Shown here in pieces: positions 8,251-17,642 of a DNA stretch of 64,000 nt. How positions within the stretch are numbered: position 1 is the stretch's first letter; every line of letters starts with the position of its first letter. The translations under genes and the position numbers were made by a program. The notes beneath the pieces were generated by a model. It was not told the DNA's origin. It saw only the letters and a program-made list of their open reading frames with translations, and ran no database searches. Source of the DNA: Dysgonamonadaceae bacterium (GTDB lineage: Bacteria > Bacteroidota > Bacteroidia > Bacteroidales > Dysgonomonadaceae); contig JAIRUA010000007.1 of assembly GCA_031254645.1 (NCBI GenBank), forward strand, positions 421,127 through 485,126, written 5' to 3'.

Positions 8251-9236
8251 ATTGGAGTCAAATACCCGAACTTTATAAATTGAAAGTTCTAAAAGATATA
8301 AGCAAAACAAAAAACTTCCCACTCTTCATCATCGAAAAAGATTGGTGGGTAGTACAAACCTTGCGCTTAATTTCTGAAATGGACGTTGCTAAGCACCTTG
8401 TTTTCAAAGGTGGAACATCGCTAAGCAAAGCGTGGGGTGTTATAGACCGATTCAGTGAAGATATTGATTTGGCACTCGACCGTGAGTTTTTCGGTTTTTC
8501 GGGCGATATTAGCAGAACGCAAGTTGGAAAACTGAAAGATGCTTCAAACAAATACATCAGCAATGATTTTTTGAATACATTACAAAAAGCATTCGACGAT
8601 GCAGGTTTTGTTGGCGTAAAATTAATGGTGGTTGATGAAAAAGCACCCGATGACGACCCTGTGAAGATTGCAGTACAATATCCGGCTGTTACAGATTATT
8701 CGGCTTATATTCAACCGCACGTGTTGTTGGAAATCGGAAGTCGTTCGCTGATGGAGCCATCAAGTTTGCGAACATTTCGCTCGATGATTGGCGAATCATT
8801 TCCCGAATTTCCTTTCGCTGATGAAGATTTATCTATTAGATGTGTGAACCCTGAACGGACTTTTCTCGAAAAACTTTTCTTGCTTCACGAAGAGCATCAA
8901 CGTCCGATTGAGAAGATGAAAATTAAAGGGAAAAGTCGTCATTTTTACGATATTCATCAAATCTTAAAAACGGAATTTGCTGAAAAAGCGATGAATGATA
9001 AAGAGTTGTACGCTTCCATAGTAACGCATCGAGAGAAGTTTACAAAACTCGGTAGCGTGGATTACACATCTCATTTTCCACCGAACTTGAATCCGATTCC
9101 CCGAACAGAATTGTTGTCGGAATGGGAAAGGGATTTTTCTGAGGTGCAAGGACAGATGATTTCGGGCGAAGCGATTTCGTTTGATGAATTGATGGTGGAA
9201 TTGAGAGAATTGGTCAATAGGATAAATATGCTCTAA
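8247..9236 (+). CDS. abiEii: AbiEii-like nucleotidyltransferase toxin
   Basis: 329 residues. Nucleotidyltransferase signature: VFKGGTSLSKAW followed by FSEDIDLAL, giving the G-S motif and the D-x-D metal ligands near residues 57-83. A later basic patch (FLEKLFLLHEEH) is typical of this AbiEii/AbiGii family. Related toxins such as MenT add nucleotides to tRNA acceptor stems; the exact target here is unknown. Translationally coupled to the antitoxin. Confidence 0.88.
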   Translation: MNWSQIPELYKLKVLKDISKTKNFPLFIIEKDWWVVQTLRLISEMDVAKHLVFKGGTSLSKAWGVIDRFSEDIDLALDREFFGFSGDISRTQVGKLKDASNKYISNDFLNTLQKAFDDAGFVGVKLMVVDEKAPDDDPVKIAVQYPAVTDYSAYIQPHVLLEIGSRSLMEPSSLRTFRSMIGESFPEFPFADEDLSIRCVNPERTFLEKLFLLHEEHQRPIEKMKIKGKSRHFYDIHQILKTEFAEKAMNDKELYASIVTHREKFTKLGSVDYTSHFPPNLNPIPRTELLSEWERDFSEVQGQMISGEAISFDELMVELRELVNRINML

Positions 9237-9409
9237 ATATTATTTATAGTCAAATGGTAAGATTTGTCCACCAAGTTGGTGGACGATTGAAAATTAAAAA
9301 TTTGCACTAAGTTTTCGCATTAACGTAACAGAAATTACAGTAATGGCGGGTACGTTAATTCTCAAAACACTTACTATTGAGAACTAACAGCGATTAAAAA
9401 CGTAAAGCA
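9237..9409. other. Short intergenic region with three inverted repeats
   Basis: GTCCACCAA-G-TTGGTGGAC (9266-9284) is a perfect 19-bp palindrome. ATTAACGTA (9319-9327) pairs with TACGTTAAT (9351-9359). TTCTCAA (9359-9365) pairs with TTGAGAA (9377-9383). No promoter box is clear. The first may end the AbiE transcript, although no U-tract follows; the others could be operators for the next gene. Confidence 0.5.
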
Positions 9410-10048
9410 ATGAAAAATCCCAAACTAAAATTAAAACAGAAAGAGTTGCTAATTATAGCCTCTATTCTTTCCATTGCGATAGCAATTTTGGCAGGCAGGG
9501 TTGCTGTGTTTTCGGGGCTCAGTAATATTGTAGGTTTTTTCGTTTTTGTAGCGGTTTTACTCATTGCAGTTGCAATAATATGGAGTACTCATATTAGGAT
9601 ATATGATTTGATTGTGAAAAGGTTATCCGAAATCTCGTTTTTTCAGAATAGAGTAAGTTGGGATTCAGACGATGACGCTATTCTTGAAAGCACACCAGAA
9701 CAACCGAAGCAAGAGGATAAAGAATTGTCTTTGAAAGATATGATAATGACAGATGACGATAATAAACAAATTCTCTTAACCAAAATCGACAACTATATCG
9801 ACAAAGGAGTAAAGGGCAAAAAAATCGCGTTTATGATAATCGCTTTACGAAATTTGGGCTATCTTCTTGATGTTACGTCTGATAGGCAATTATTTAATGC
9901 CATTCGTCAAGAATTTGATGCCGATATTGGCACAGACAAGGGAATTTACACCTATCTTGACAACAAGACTGCGAAACACCACCAAGCGGAAATCGACACC
10001 TTGACAAACTACTTTTCACTCAATTCATTTCAATCTAATTCAATCTGA
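9410..10048 (+). CDS. Small membrane protein of unknown function
   Basis: 212 residues. Two predicted membrane segments near residues 10-30 and 38-62, a short cytosolic linker, an acidic stretch (WDSDDDAILES) and a soluble C-terminal domain of ~95 residues beginning near LTKIDNYIDKGVKG. I do not recognise the family. Its position between the stability module and the replication/mobilisation module suggests an accessory gene of the element, but nothing in the sequence shows what it does. Confidence 0.6.
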   Translation: MKNPKLKLKQKELLIIASILSIAIAILAGRVAVFSGLSNIVGFFVFVAVLLIAVAIIWSTHIRIYDLIVKRLSEISFFQNRVSWDSDDDAILESTPEQPKQEDKELSLKDMIMTDDDNKQILLTKIDNYIDKGVKGKKIAFMIIALRNLGYLLDVTSDRQLFNAIRQEFDADIGTDKGIYTYLDNKTAKHHQAEIDTLTNYFSLNSFQSNSI

Positions 10049-10076
10049 TACAAACGTAAGAATGTGAACTTTCGCT

Positions 10077-10109
10077 TTTGTTCATTCAAATAAATTCAGC
10101 ATATTTTTG
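10077..10109 (+). promoter_or_regulatory. Promoter of the HTH-primase operon
   Basis: TTTG (10077-10080), 21-bp spacer, TATTTTTG (10102-10109). The ~85-nt leader before the HTH gene contains two possible hairpins, GTCGC...GCGAC and CCTGTC...GACAGG. Confidence 0.65.
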
Positions 10110-10196
10110 TGGTCGCTTTCCAATATCGGGAGGCGACTTTCTTTTTCTATACGCCTGTCCGAGAAGAAAGTATAACCCGACAGGTATATATGAAAT

Positions 10197-10511
10197 ATGC
10201 AAAATTTACTATCCATTATTCAACAAGAAAAAGCCAACATTAAATTAGAAATGAGTGGCGAAGATTTATTGGTATTTTCCAACGACCTAATCAATCGAGC
10301 AAAATCGGAACTATCAGTCGAAATTGCCGAAGCCCGAAAAGAGCGTTATCTTACTCGCCAAGAGGTAAAAGAAATTTGCGGTGTGTGCGATGCCACGCTT
10401 TGGCACTGGAACAAAAAAGGCTATTTGAAAACCATAAAGATAGGTAGCAAGGTACGTTACAAAATGTCCGACGTTCGACAAATTTTGGAAGGAGGCTCAA
10501 ATGGAAAATAA
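10197..10511 (+). CDS. Excisionase-like helix-turn-helix protein
   Basis: 104 residues. The C-terminal half (RYLTRQEVKEICGVCDATLWHW...IGSKVRYKMSDVRQIL) is a MerR/Xis-type winged helix (HTH_17) with the usual hydrophobic spacing. Such proteins bend DNA at att sites or regulate the replication genes next to them. It overlaps the primase/helicase gene by 11 bp, so it is co-transcribed and probably regulates excision or replication of element B. Confidence 0.85.
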   Translation: MQNLLSIIQQEKANIKLEMSGEDLLVFSNDLINRAKSELSVEIAEARKERYLTRQEVKEICGVCDATLWHWNKKGYLKTIKIGSKVRYKMSDVRQILEGGSNGK

Positions 10512-11691
10512 AGAAAAATTTATCCGTGTCGGTACAACCCTATATAAAATTGTACGCCGTCCGCTTATCAGTGGCGATTATGTGGAAGAAAAAATCCTTT
10601 GGAGTTACGAAACGCTTCGGCAAGATTACGGCAAAAACAATCTGCCCGATATTGAAAAATATGACGGTTTTTGCATTATCCCCGACCACGTTGATTACAA
10701 ACAAGTTCACGGAACATATTTGAATCAATACGAGCCAATAAATCACACACCGAGTATGGGCAACTTTCCGAAAATAGAGGGTTTTCTTGCGCATATTTTT
10801 GGCGAACAAATCGAATTGGGGTTGGACTACTTACAAATCCTTTACACACGACCCACCCAAATGTTGCCTATTTTGCTGTTGGTTTCCAACGAGCGAAACA
10901 CAGGCAAGACTACATTTTTGCGTTTTCTGAAAATGATTTTCGGCAAAAATGCCACGTTCAACACCAACGAAGATTTCCGCAGTCAGTTCAATGCAGATTG
11001 GGCGCACCGTCTGTTAGTGTTAGTCGATGAACTGCTACTGAACAAAATGGAAGATACCGAAAAAATCAAAAATCTCTCAACCGCAGGCGATTACAAAATC
11101 GAAGCAAAAGGAAAAGACCGCAGGGAAATAGAATTTTTCGCCAAATTCGTACTGTGTTCCAACAATGAGAAAAATCCGATTATCATTCCCAAAGAAGAAG
11201 TGCGTTTTTGGGTTCGCAAAATCAATCCGATAGAAAAAGACAACATTCATTTGCGGGAACAAATAACAAAGGAAATTCCATATTTCCTTAATTTTCTGTT
11301 GAATAGAAAACTTTCTACACAAAGCACTTCTCGTATGTGGTTTAGTCCGTCAATGCTCGAAACTTCCGCTTTGCAGAAAATCAAAAAGTACAACACCAAT
11401 AAAATTGAAATAGAAATGGCGACATATTGCCTTGATGTGATGGAACGGCTCGGACAGGACAAAATTTCGTGTTGCTCAAAAGATTTTATCGACGAGTTGC
11501 GCAATACAGGGCTTCGAGTGGATATTACCCAAATTCGCAATATTCTGAAAGACAATTGGGGCATTCACTCCGAAAAGAACGGCGAATATACGTTTTATCA
11601 TATCACAACAGACGGCGAACTTTTCCCGATGAAGAAGAAAGGACGTTATTTTGAGATAAATCGGGCAACAATAGATAAAATTCTGTTGTAA
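10501..11691 (+). CDS. Primase-helicase family ATPase (DUF5906-like)
   Basis: 396 residues. Walker A (NERNTGKTTFLRFL, GKT at residues 135-137), Walker B-like LLVLVDELLL, then FVLCSNNEKNP (sensor-1-type Asn) and an arginine-rich EVRFWVRKINP. This is the helicase part of D5/DUF5906-type proteins that unwind mobile-element replication origins. The C-terminal ~110 residues may be a winged-helix domain. It partners the primase gene downstream and presumably supports replication of the excised circle. Confidence 0.85.
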   Translation: MENKEKFIRVGTTLYKIVRRPLISGDYVEEKILWSYETLRQDYGKNNLPDIEKYDGFCIIPDHVDYKQVHGTYLNQYEPINHTPSMGNFPKIEGFLAHIFGEQIELGLDYLQILYTRPTQMLPILLLVSNERNTGKTTFLRFLKMIFGKNATFNTNEDFRSQFNADWAHRLLVLVDELLLNKMEDTEKIKNLSTAGDYKIEAKGKDRREIEFFAKFVLCSNNEKNPIIIPKEEVRFWVRKINPIEKDNIHLREQITKEIPYFLNFLLNRKLSTQSTSRMWFSPSMLETSALQKIKKYNTNKIEIEMATYCLDVMERLGQDKISCCSKDFIDELRNTGLRVDITQIRNILKDNWGIHSEKNGEYTFYHITTDGELFPMKKKGRYFEINRATIDKILL

Positions 11692-11881
11692 TGTTGCATT
11701 TTACACATAAATATATGACACACAGAAAACTAAATAGTACAACAAAAGTACAACAAATTTCAGTTTGTTGCAAAAACAAACAACGAACAAAATTTTTGTT
11801 GTGGCTTTGTTGCGATTGCAATTTATTCTTTCACAAATAATTAAACTCATTTCACAACAAAACAACAAAAAACCAAACAAT

Positions 11882-12775
11882 ATGACACTTACAGAAACAA
11901 AGCAAATCAGCATACGAAAATATCTTCATAATTTGGGTATTTATCCAATAAAAGAATACAGCCACTACGGAATGTATTACTCCCCTTTTCGCGATGACCG
12001 AAACGCAAGTTTCAAAGTCGATTTTAACAAAAATTTTTGGCACGATTTCGGAACAAGTGAGGGCGGAACGCTTATCGACCTTGTAATGAAATTAGAAAAT
12101 TGCTCTTTTCACGAAGCAGTTACAAAATTAGAGCGCAACCTCAACACTTTTTCTTTTCACGGAAATGCGATTCCCGATGAAAAGAAAAATGATACCCCAA
12201 CAATCGTTATCCAAAACATTGCACCTATCACGCACCCCAAACTTACTGGGTGGATTCGGCAGCGTAGCGTTGATTTGAACGTCGCGCGTTTGTATTGTCG
12301 AGAAGTCCACTACCAAAATCAAGCAGGAAACTTTTTCGCGCTCGGCTTTGGAAACGACAAAGGCGGATATGAATTAAGCAGTCCACCCAACTTCAAAAGT
12401 TGTATTTCGCCGAAAGAGATTACCACCATTCGGGACAATCAAAATATCTGTTTGGTTTTTGAGGGCTTTTGGGATTTTTTATCCTACCTCACTTTGCAGA
12501 AAATTGAGAAATCGAAACACAATATCGCGGTATTAAATTCGGTCGCCAACGTTCCAAAGGCAATGGATTTTTTGAAATTGCACAGCGAAATTTACACCTA
12601 TTTGGACAATGACGATGCAGGAAAAAAGGCAACGGAATTGATAAAATCGAGTGGAATTATTGTACATAATCGTTCAACAAAATTTGCAGAATACAAAGAC
12701 TTGAACGATTATTTATGTCAAAAGCCGATACAAAAATCGAATATAAAAAAGAGAAAAACGGGCTTAAAGCAATAA
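11882..12775 (+). CDS. Toprim primase with degenerate zinc-finger domain
   Basis: 297 residues from ATG 11882; the longer in-frame extension upstream is low-complexity and unlikely. The N-terminal CHC2-like domain keeps the fold pattern (YYSPFRDDRNASFKVD, then FWHDFGTSEGGTLIDLVM), but the zinc ligands are replaced: CPFH reads SPFR and the second Cys pair is absent. The Toprim domain is intact by eye: VFEGFWDFL (Glu) and YLDNDDAG (DxD). It makes RNA primers for element replication. This zinc-less form is familiar from Bacteroidota elements. Confidence 0.85.
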   Translation: MTLTETKQISIRKYLHNLGIYPIKEYSHYGMYYSPFRDDRNASFKVDFNKNFWHDFGTSEGGTLIDLVMKLENCSFHEAVTKLERNLNTFSFHGNAIPDEKKNDTPTIVIQNIAPITHPKLTGWIRQRSVDLNVARLYCREVHYQNQAGNFFALGFGNDKGGYELSSPPNFKSCISPKEITTIRDNQNICLVFEGFWDFLSYLTLQKIEKSKHNIAVLNSVANVPKAMDFLKLHSEIYTYLDNDDAGKKATELIKSSGIIVHNRSTKFAEYKDLNDYLCQKPIQKSNIKKRKTGLKQ

Positions 12776-12799
12776 TATCGAATCGAGCACCTGCGGTAC

Positions 12800-12877
12800 A
12801 TTTTTCAGCGTAGCAAGTTTATGTTTCGGGAATCCCGAAACCCTGAAAAATCCCGTTGGTCTCATTTCAAAACTTGC
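12800..12877 (+). other. Candidate oriT: nested inverted repeats before mobC
   Basis: Three interleaved inverted repeats in 78 bp: ATTTTTCAG (12800-12808) with CTGAAAAAT (12843-12851); GCAAGTTT (12813-12820) with AAACTTGC (12870-12877); and GTTTCGGGA-A-TCCCGAAAC (12823-12841). Relaxosome origins usually sit directly upstream of mobC/relaxase genes and carry such repeats beside the nic site. The nic base itself cannot be placed. Confidence 0.6.
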
Positions 12878-12885
12878 AGAAAGAT

Positions 12886-13242
12886 ATGGAAACAATAGCA
12901 AAAAACAAAAAAGGCGGACGACCAACATTGAAAGATTCTGTGAAGTTGAGTTACCCGATTATTGTCAAACTTTGCACAAAAGATTTCAACGAACTGAAAG
13001 CAAAAGCAAGACAAGCCGGAATGACCCGCACCGAATTTGCTCGATTGGCAATTGTCGGTTGTGAAATTCGTCAGCGACTCACACCCGAGCAAATGGATTG
13101 TATTCGCAAAATTGCAGGAATGGGAAATAACCTCAATCAAATTGCCCGCAAAATAAATGCCGCAGGCTACACCAACAACCGAACCGAATACCTCTATTTA
13201 GCAGATAAAATTGATAACGAACTCAACAAAATTGACAAATGA
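12886..13242 (+). CDS. MobC-like relaxosome accessory protein
   Basis: 118 residues from ATG 12886; upstream codons lie in the repeat region and are rejected. A basic N-terminus, then a ribbon-helix-helix-like segment (KDFNELKAKARQAGMTRTEFARLAI) and the conserved MGNNLNQIARKIN block found in MobC of mobilizable plasmids and transposons. It binds oriT and helps the relaxase open the nic region. The 3' end overlaps the relaxase start by 4 bp. Confidence 0.9.
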   Translation: METIAKNKKGGRPTLKDSVKLSYPIIVKLCTKDFNELKAKARQAGMTRTEFARLAIVGCEIRQRLTPEQMDCIRKIAGMGNNLNQIARKINAAGYTNNRTEYLYLADKIDNELNKIDK

Positions 13243-14141
13243 TAGCAAAAATCGTAAAAGGCAAAAGTTTCAAAGGTGTTGTGAATTATATTCTTGATAA
13301 GGCGAAGCAAACGGAATTATTGGCAACAGAAGGAGTTCGCCACAAAAGTCGCGAATCCATTATCCGCAGTTTCGTTACTCAAACCGAACTGAATCCGAGA
13401 GTAGCAAAAACAGTCGGACATATTTCGTTGGATTTTTCGGCACAGGACAAGGATAAATTGACCAATGCAATAATGGTACAAATTGCCAATGAATATCTTA
13501 ACGCAATGGGTATCAAAAATACACAATATATTATCGCGCGACACCACGACAAAGAACACCCACATATTCACATTGTTTTCAACAGGATAGATAACAACGG
13601 CAAAACTATTTCGGACAAAAACGACCGCTACCAAAGTGAAAGAATTTGCAAAGAATTGACGAAAAAACATAGTCTTTACTTTGCGCAAGGGAAAGAAAAT
13701 GTAAAACGCCACCGACTAAAAGAGCCTGACAAAACAAAGTACGAAATTTACGATGCCTTAAAAGTCGCTGTTTCCAAATGCAAAAGTTGGAAAGAATTGC
13801 ACAAAGCACTCGAAAAGAACGGTATTACAATAAATTTCAAATACAAAGGTAATACCGATGAAGTTCAGGGAATACGGTTTGAAAAGAACGGATATACATT
13901 CAACGGTTCAAAAATCGACCGACAATTCAGTTACAGTAAAATTGATTTTCAACTGAAACAGAATGAGAAAGCACAGGATTTTCAAGCAAGACAGGAGTAC
14001 AATCATTCTCAAAATCAATCTTCTGTTTTGAGTGGATTATTTGATTTCCAAACGTCAGGAATGGATTACGACCCCGATGAAGTCGAATTATTAAAACAGC
14101 ACAAGTACAAAAAGAAGAAAAAACAAGGATTTAGATTATAA
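13239..14141 (+). CDS. Relaxase/mobilization nuclease (MOBP-like)
   Basis: 300 residues. The three-histidine motif is clear: RHHDKEHPHIHIVFNR with H103, H107, H109 and H111. Early YIL (Y17) is a candidate nicking tyrosine. It cleaves oriT and pilots the single strand into a recipient through another element's type IV secretion system. It is short compared with helicase-fused relaxases, as is usual for Bacteroidota mobilizable units. Coupled to MobC by an ATGA overlap. Confidence 0.93.
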   Translation: MIAKIVKGKSFKGVVNYILDKAKQTELLATEGVRHKSRESIIRSFVTQTELNPRVAKTVGHISLDFSAQDKDKLTNAIMVQIANEYLNAMGIKNTQYIIARHHDKEHPHIHIVFNRIDNNGKTISDKNDRYQSERICKELTKKHSLYFAQGKENVKRHRLKEPDKTKYEIYDALKVAVSKCKSWKELHKALEKNGITINFKYKGNTDEVQGIRFEKNGYTFNGSKIDRQFSYSKIDFQLKQNEKAQDFQARQEYNHSQNQSSVLSGLFDFQTSGMDYDPDEVELLKQHKYKKKKKQGFRL

Positions 14142-14162
14142 ACGATTAAAAAATAAACATTT

Positions 14163-14705
14163 ATGAGTAATACAAATAAAATGGACGTTTCAACGGTTTA
14201 CGAAATGTTTGAAACGATAAAAAGCAAGTTGGATAAACAGAAAAACAATCCTGTTGAACCAATACAAGTTGATTTATCCGCTGTAAATGCTATGGCAGAA
14301 CAATTGGAAAGTGTGATTGAGGAAATCAAAAAACCTTCCAAAGTTGAACATTGCCACAAGATTGAAATTCGCAATAATTGGTTTTTCTTTTCGTGGATAG
14401 CGTTAGTCGCTATTATTTTCGGATTATTTTGGGCTATTGCCAACCAACAACAGACCATTGGACAATACAAGGATAACGATTTGAAATACCGCTATATCAA
14501 AATGCAAGGGCATACAAATGAGGAAAATCTGTATCGCTTGGAACAGCAATTTCAGCATAGAGATAGCATTAGAATTATTCGTAATCGGGTAGAAAGGTTT
14601 GAGAATTTGGTGCGTGAACAGGTGGAAAGAATGGAAAGGGCGAGAATAAATGAGGCGGAAGGGGAAAGACTTCAAAGAGAAGTTGATAATTTGAGGGACA
14701 GGTAG
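14163..14705 (+). CDS. Single-pass membrane protein with coiled coil, mobilisation-associated
   Basis: 180 residues. A helical N-terminus of ~75 residues, one membrane segment near residues 76-95 (WFFFSWIALVAIIFGLFWAI), then a long charged coiled coil to the end. It follows the relaxase by 21 bp and is probably in the same transcript. Similar small proteins often follow mobB-type genes in Bacteroidota elements. I cannot name a function. Confidence 0.6.
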   Translation: MSNTNKMDVSTVYEMFETIKSKLDKQKNNPVEPIQVDLSAVNAMAEQLESVIEEIKKPSKVEHCHKIEIRNNWFFFSWIALVAIIFGLFWAIANQQQTIGQYKDNDLKYRYIKMQGHTNEENLYRLEQQFQHRDSIRIIRNRVERFENLVREQVERMERARINEAEGERLQREVDNLRDR

Positions 14706-14746
14706 TTTCAAAAGAGGCGAAGTTTAATGCTTTTCTTCTTTTATTG

Positions 14747-14778
14747 ATTGTCAATATGTTCAAAAAGTTGTACCTTTG
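14747..14778 (+). promoter_or_regulatory. Promoter of the SIR2-HerA-RM-TIR operon
   Basis: ATTG (14747-14750, close to TTTG), 20-bp spacer, TACCTTTG (14771-14778). The SIR2 ATG at 14801 follows by 22 bp. This placement rules out the in-frame upstream start at 14744. Confidence 0.65.
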
Positions 14779-14800
14779 TGAGTTAAAACAAGTATTGAGT

Positions 14801-16000
14801 ATGGCAGACAATAGAAAATATATTCTACTGCAAAACAACTATTCTGTTGCATATACAGAAACTAAATGTTTTGTAAATGACGAGGAACAACGCAAAAAAG
14901 ACGATAATAATGTTCTTTCGGAGGAAGATGTAAAAAAAATGGCAGAAGATTACAAACAAAAACTATATAATACTTTTCTCAAAAAGCATTACAAGCATAT
15001 TGTAGTTTTAACTGCCGCAGGCACTTCTTTGGATAATGGCGATAAAGATAAGTGCGGAAAAACTCGTGAAGGATTGTGGGCAGAATGCGAAACAGAAATA
15101 AATGCCTTCAAAGATAAAATTGCAGATTTAGAAAACAAATCTTTTTATCAGGACAAAGATATTGAGGGCTTACTTTCTCATATTGTTTTATATGAAAAGT
15201 TAAACGGGGTTATTACAAATGACAATGATGAAGATTTAAAAGGTTTTTTAGAAACAAAAATTTCTCAATCTTGTAAATTAGACTTACAACCACAAGCACC
15301 CCATAAAGATTTTTTAAATAAAATCACAGCAAGAAAAAACAATGACGCACGAGTTCAATTATTCACAACCAACTACGACACTCTTTTTGAACAGGCAGCA
15401 AATAAAGCAGGCTTTGTTATAATTGACGGTTTTTCCTTTACACAGCCAAGAGAATTTGCGGGAAAATGGTTTGATTTAGATATTGTAAATCGCGAAAAAA
15501 CAAGACTAAAACAAGAAGAAAGTTTTGTTTCAAAGGTTTTTCACTTATACAAACTTCACGGCTCTTTGAATTGGACAAAAGAAAATGATAAAATAATTCA
15601 AAAAAATACCGACAAGCCTTTAATAATCTATCCAGCAAGCGAAAAATACGAAAGTTCCTACGAACAACCATATTTTGAAATGATGTCAAGGTTTCAACAA
15701 GCGTTACGCAAAGAAGAAACTTTGTTAATCGTTGTCGGCTTTGGCTTTCAAGACAAACATATTCAAAATGTAATAGTTGAGGCAGTAGAGCAAAATCCGA
15801 GTTTTCAATTATTGATAGTGAATTACAATGGAACAGGCGGAATTTCTACCGATAATTTAGACAGCTTTTTTGTTGATAAAGAACAAATGAAAGTGAAACG
15901 GAATGTAAATATCGTTTTCAACACATTCAAAGATTTCACTAATAATTATCCCGAAAATCAAACTTATTATTCAAAAGGCAATGAAAATCAAGCCGTTTAA
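14801..16000 (+). CDS. SIR2-domain protein, NAD-consuming defence effector
   Basis: 399 residues. SIR2 fold motifs: TAAGTS at 71-76 (Rossmann NAD-binding loop), TTNYD at 189-193 with LFEQA after it, and KLHGSLNW with catalytic-type H253. Family knowledge: SIR2 proteins paired with HerA ATPases form an antiphage system in which the SIR2 unit degrades NAD(+) and/or acts with HerA on nucleic acid. The gene heads a four-gene defence operon and overlaps herA by 20 bp. AT-rich compared with the RM gene downstream. No membrane segment or signal peptide is seen. Confidence 0.9.
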   Translation: MADNRKYILLQNNYSVAYTETKCFVNDEEQRKKDDNNVLSEEDVKKMAEDYKQKLYNTFLKKHYKHIVVLTAAGTSLDNGDKDKCGKTREGLWAECETEINAFKDKIADLENKSFYQDKDIEGLLSHIVLYEKLNGVITNDNDEDLKGFLETKISQSCKLDLQPQAPHKDFLNKITARKNNDARVQLFTTNYDTLFEQAANKAGFVIIDGFSFTQPREFAGKWFDLDIVNREKTRLKQEESFVSKVFHLYKLHGSLNWTKENDKIIQKNTDKPLIIYPASEKYESSYEQPYFEMMSRFQQALRKEETLLIVVGFGFQDKHIQNVIVEAVEQNPSFQLLIVNYNGTGGISTDNLDSFFVDKEQMKVKRNVNIVFNTFKDFTNNYPENQTYYSKGNENQAV

Positions 16001-17642
16001 TCATAACTATTTTTTGGGGTATGTAAATGAGATAACACCTCAATACATAAAAATACATTTTCCTTCCTCAACGCTTTTAAGTAAATTCCACTTTGAAGGA
16101 GTAAATTACGCAGGCGGAAATGTGGGCAACTTTGTTGTAATTGAAGGCGAAGAATACGGATTTTTAGCACGAATAACAAAATTATATTTGCCCGACAGCG
16201 AAAGAAAAGAAATCAGCGAAAAGGCAATCGAACACAGCGAATCCAATTTTCACCCGTCAGGCGAGGCAGAATTATTGTTGAGTTTTAGTATTTTTGAGCC
16301 TAATAAAATTCAAAAAACAGTTTCAAAATTCCCTTGCATTGGTGCAAAAGTTTATTCTTGTTCCGATGAGCAGATTGGAAAATATGTACAAGAATTTGGC
16401 AAAAAAGAAATCGACAACGACAATATTTATGCTACATTAGGCAAATTAACCGCCAACAATGCAGATTGTAGAATATCGTTAAACTCATTGTTTGGCAGAC
16501 ATTGTGCAGTTGTTGGAACAACAGGCGGTGGCAAAAGTTGGACAGTTTCTAAATTGATAGAAACAATAATAAATGAAACTGAAAATAAAGTCATTTTGAT
16601 TGATGCAACAGGGGAATATAAAAGTCTAACGGACAATAGTATTTCCTTTGGGGAAAATGTGTCATTTCCACACAAATATCTGAATAATAGCGATTTTTGT
16701 TTTTTATTTCAAGAACGCTCGCCAAATACGGTTAGTGCATTGTGCGAGGCAATTCATACCTTAAAGTTAATCAAACTCGGCAAACTTGCAGACGGAGTAA
16801 AGATTGGGAAAAATTCGATTGACATAAATAAGCAAGTTCGAGAAAATGCACACCTTTTCAAGAACTGTGATTTTGATATTACGAAACTATCTGTTCAACT
16901 CGCAAATGAATGTGTTAAAGTTGGTAGAAATAATATTTACGAAGAAGATAATTTCAAACTTGGCTATACTTCACATTTAATTTCAAGGGCAAACTTATTT
17001 TTCAATAACGATGCAATGTGTTCCGCTTTGGGAATAAGTAGTCAAAATCAACAAGCAAAAGATGATATAATCAAAATAATAACCGATTTCATAAAAACAG
17101 AAAATACAAACAGAATATTAAGAATAGGTTTTGAAAAACTGTCTTATGATTTTTCTATTCGAGAAATTATCGTTGATTTCATTTCGTCATTTTTGCTAAA
17201 ACAATCGAGAAATAATGTTTTTAGAGAAAATCCGTTAGTTATGTTCATTGATGAGGCACACCAATTTTTAAACAAACGGATTAACGCAGAAGATAACACG
17301 ACATTTTCATTGCAAAGCATTGATTTAATTGCAAAAGAATGTAGAAAATACGGTTTATTTCTTTGCCTTTCTACACAGATGCCCCGTGATATTCCGATAG
17401 GAACATTAAGTCAAATGGGAACTTTTATTGTTCATAGGTTAATCAATGATAAAGATAAACAGTCAATAGAAAATGCTGCCTCGTCAGCAAACAAAAGCGC
17501 ATTATCATTTTTGCCTATTTTAGGCGAGGGCGAGGCGTTGCTTGTTGGAGTGGATTTTCCAATGCCTTTATTGTTGAAAATTGACGAGCCAATTAAAAAA
17601 CCAATTTCAAATACACCAAGATTGAAAAAGAAACAACAATGA
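15981..17642 (+). CDS. HerA-like hexameric ATPase
   Basis: 553 residues. N-terminal beta-rich HAS-barrel-like region (1-~150); Walker A GTTGGGKS at 179-186; Walker B MFIDEAH at 421-427; then STQMPRDIP (sensor) and GTFIVHRLINDKDK, which matches the HerA/FtsK-like core. HerA hexamers translocate DNA and scaffold the SIR2 partner in SIR2-HerA defence complexes. Overlaps: 20 bp with SIR2 upstream and 4 bp (ATGA) with the RM gene downstream, so all three should be made together. Confidence 0.92.
   Translation: MKIKPFNHNYFLGYVNEITPQYIKIHFPSSTLLSKFHFEGVNYAGGNVGNFVVIEGEEYGFLARITKLYLPDSERKEISEKAIEHSESNFHPSGEAELLLSFSIFEPNKIQKTVSKFPCIGAKVYSCSDEQIGKYVQEFGKKEIDNDNIYATLGKLTANNADCRISLNSLFGRHCAVVGTTGGGKSWTVSKLIETIINETENKVILIDATGEYKSLTDNSISFGENVSFPHKYLNNSDFCFLFQERSPNTVSALCEAIHTLKLIKLGKLADGVKIGKNSIDINKQVRENAHLFKNCDFDITKLSVQLANECVKVGRNNIYEEDNFKLGYTSHLISRANLFFNNDAMCSALGISSQNQQAKDDIIKIITDFIKTENTNRILRIGFEKLSYDFSIREIIVDFISSFLLKQSRNNVFRENPLVMFIDEAHQFLNKRINAEDNTTFSLQSIDLIAKECRKYGLFLCLSTQMPRDIPIGTLSQMGTFIVHRLINDKDKQSIENAASSANKSALSFLPILGEGEALLVGVDFPMPLLLKIDEPIKKPISNTPRLKKKQQ

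Noticed and set aside
11765..11881. N-terminal extension of the Toprim primase
   Set aside because: AT-rich, low-complexity extension; the ATG at 11882 begins the recognisable domain.
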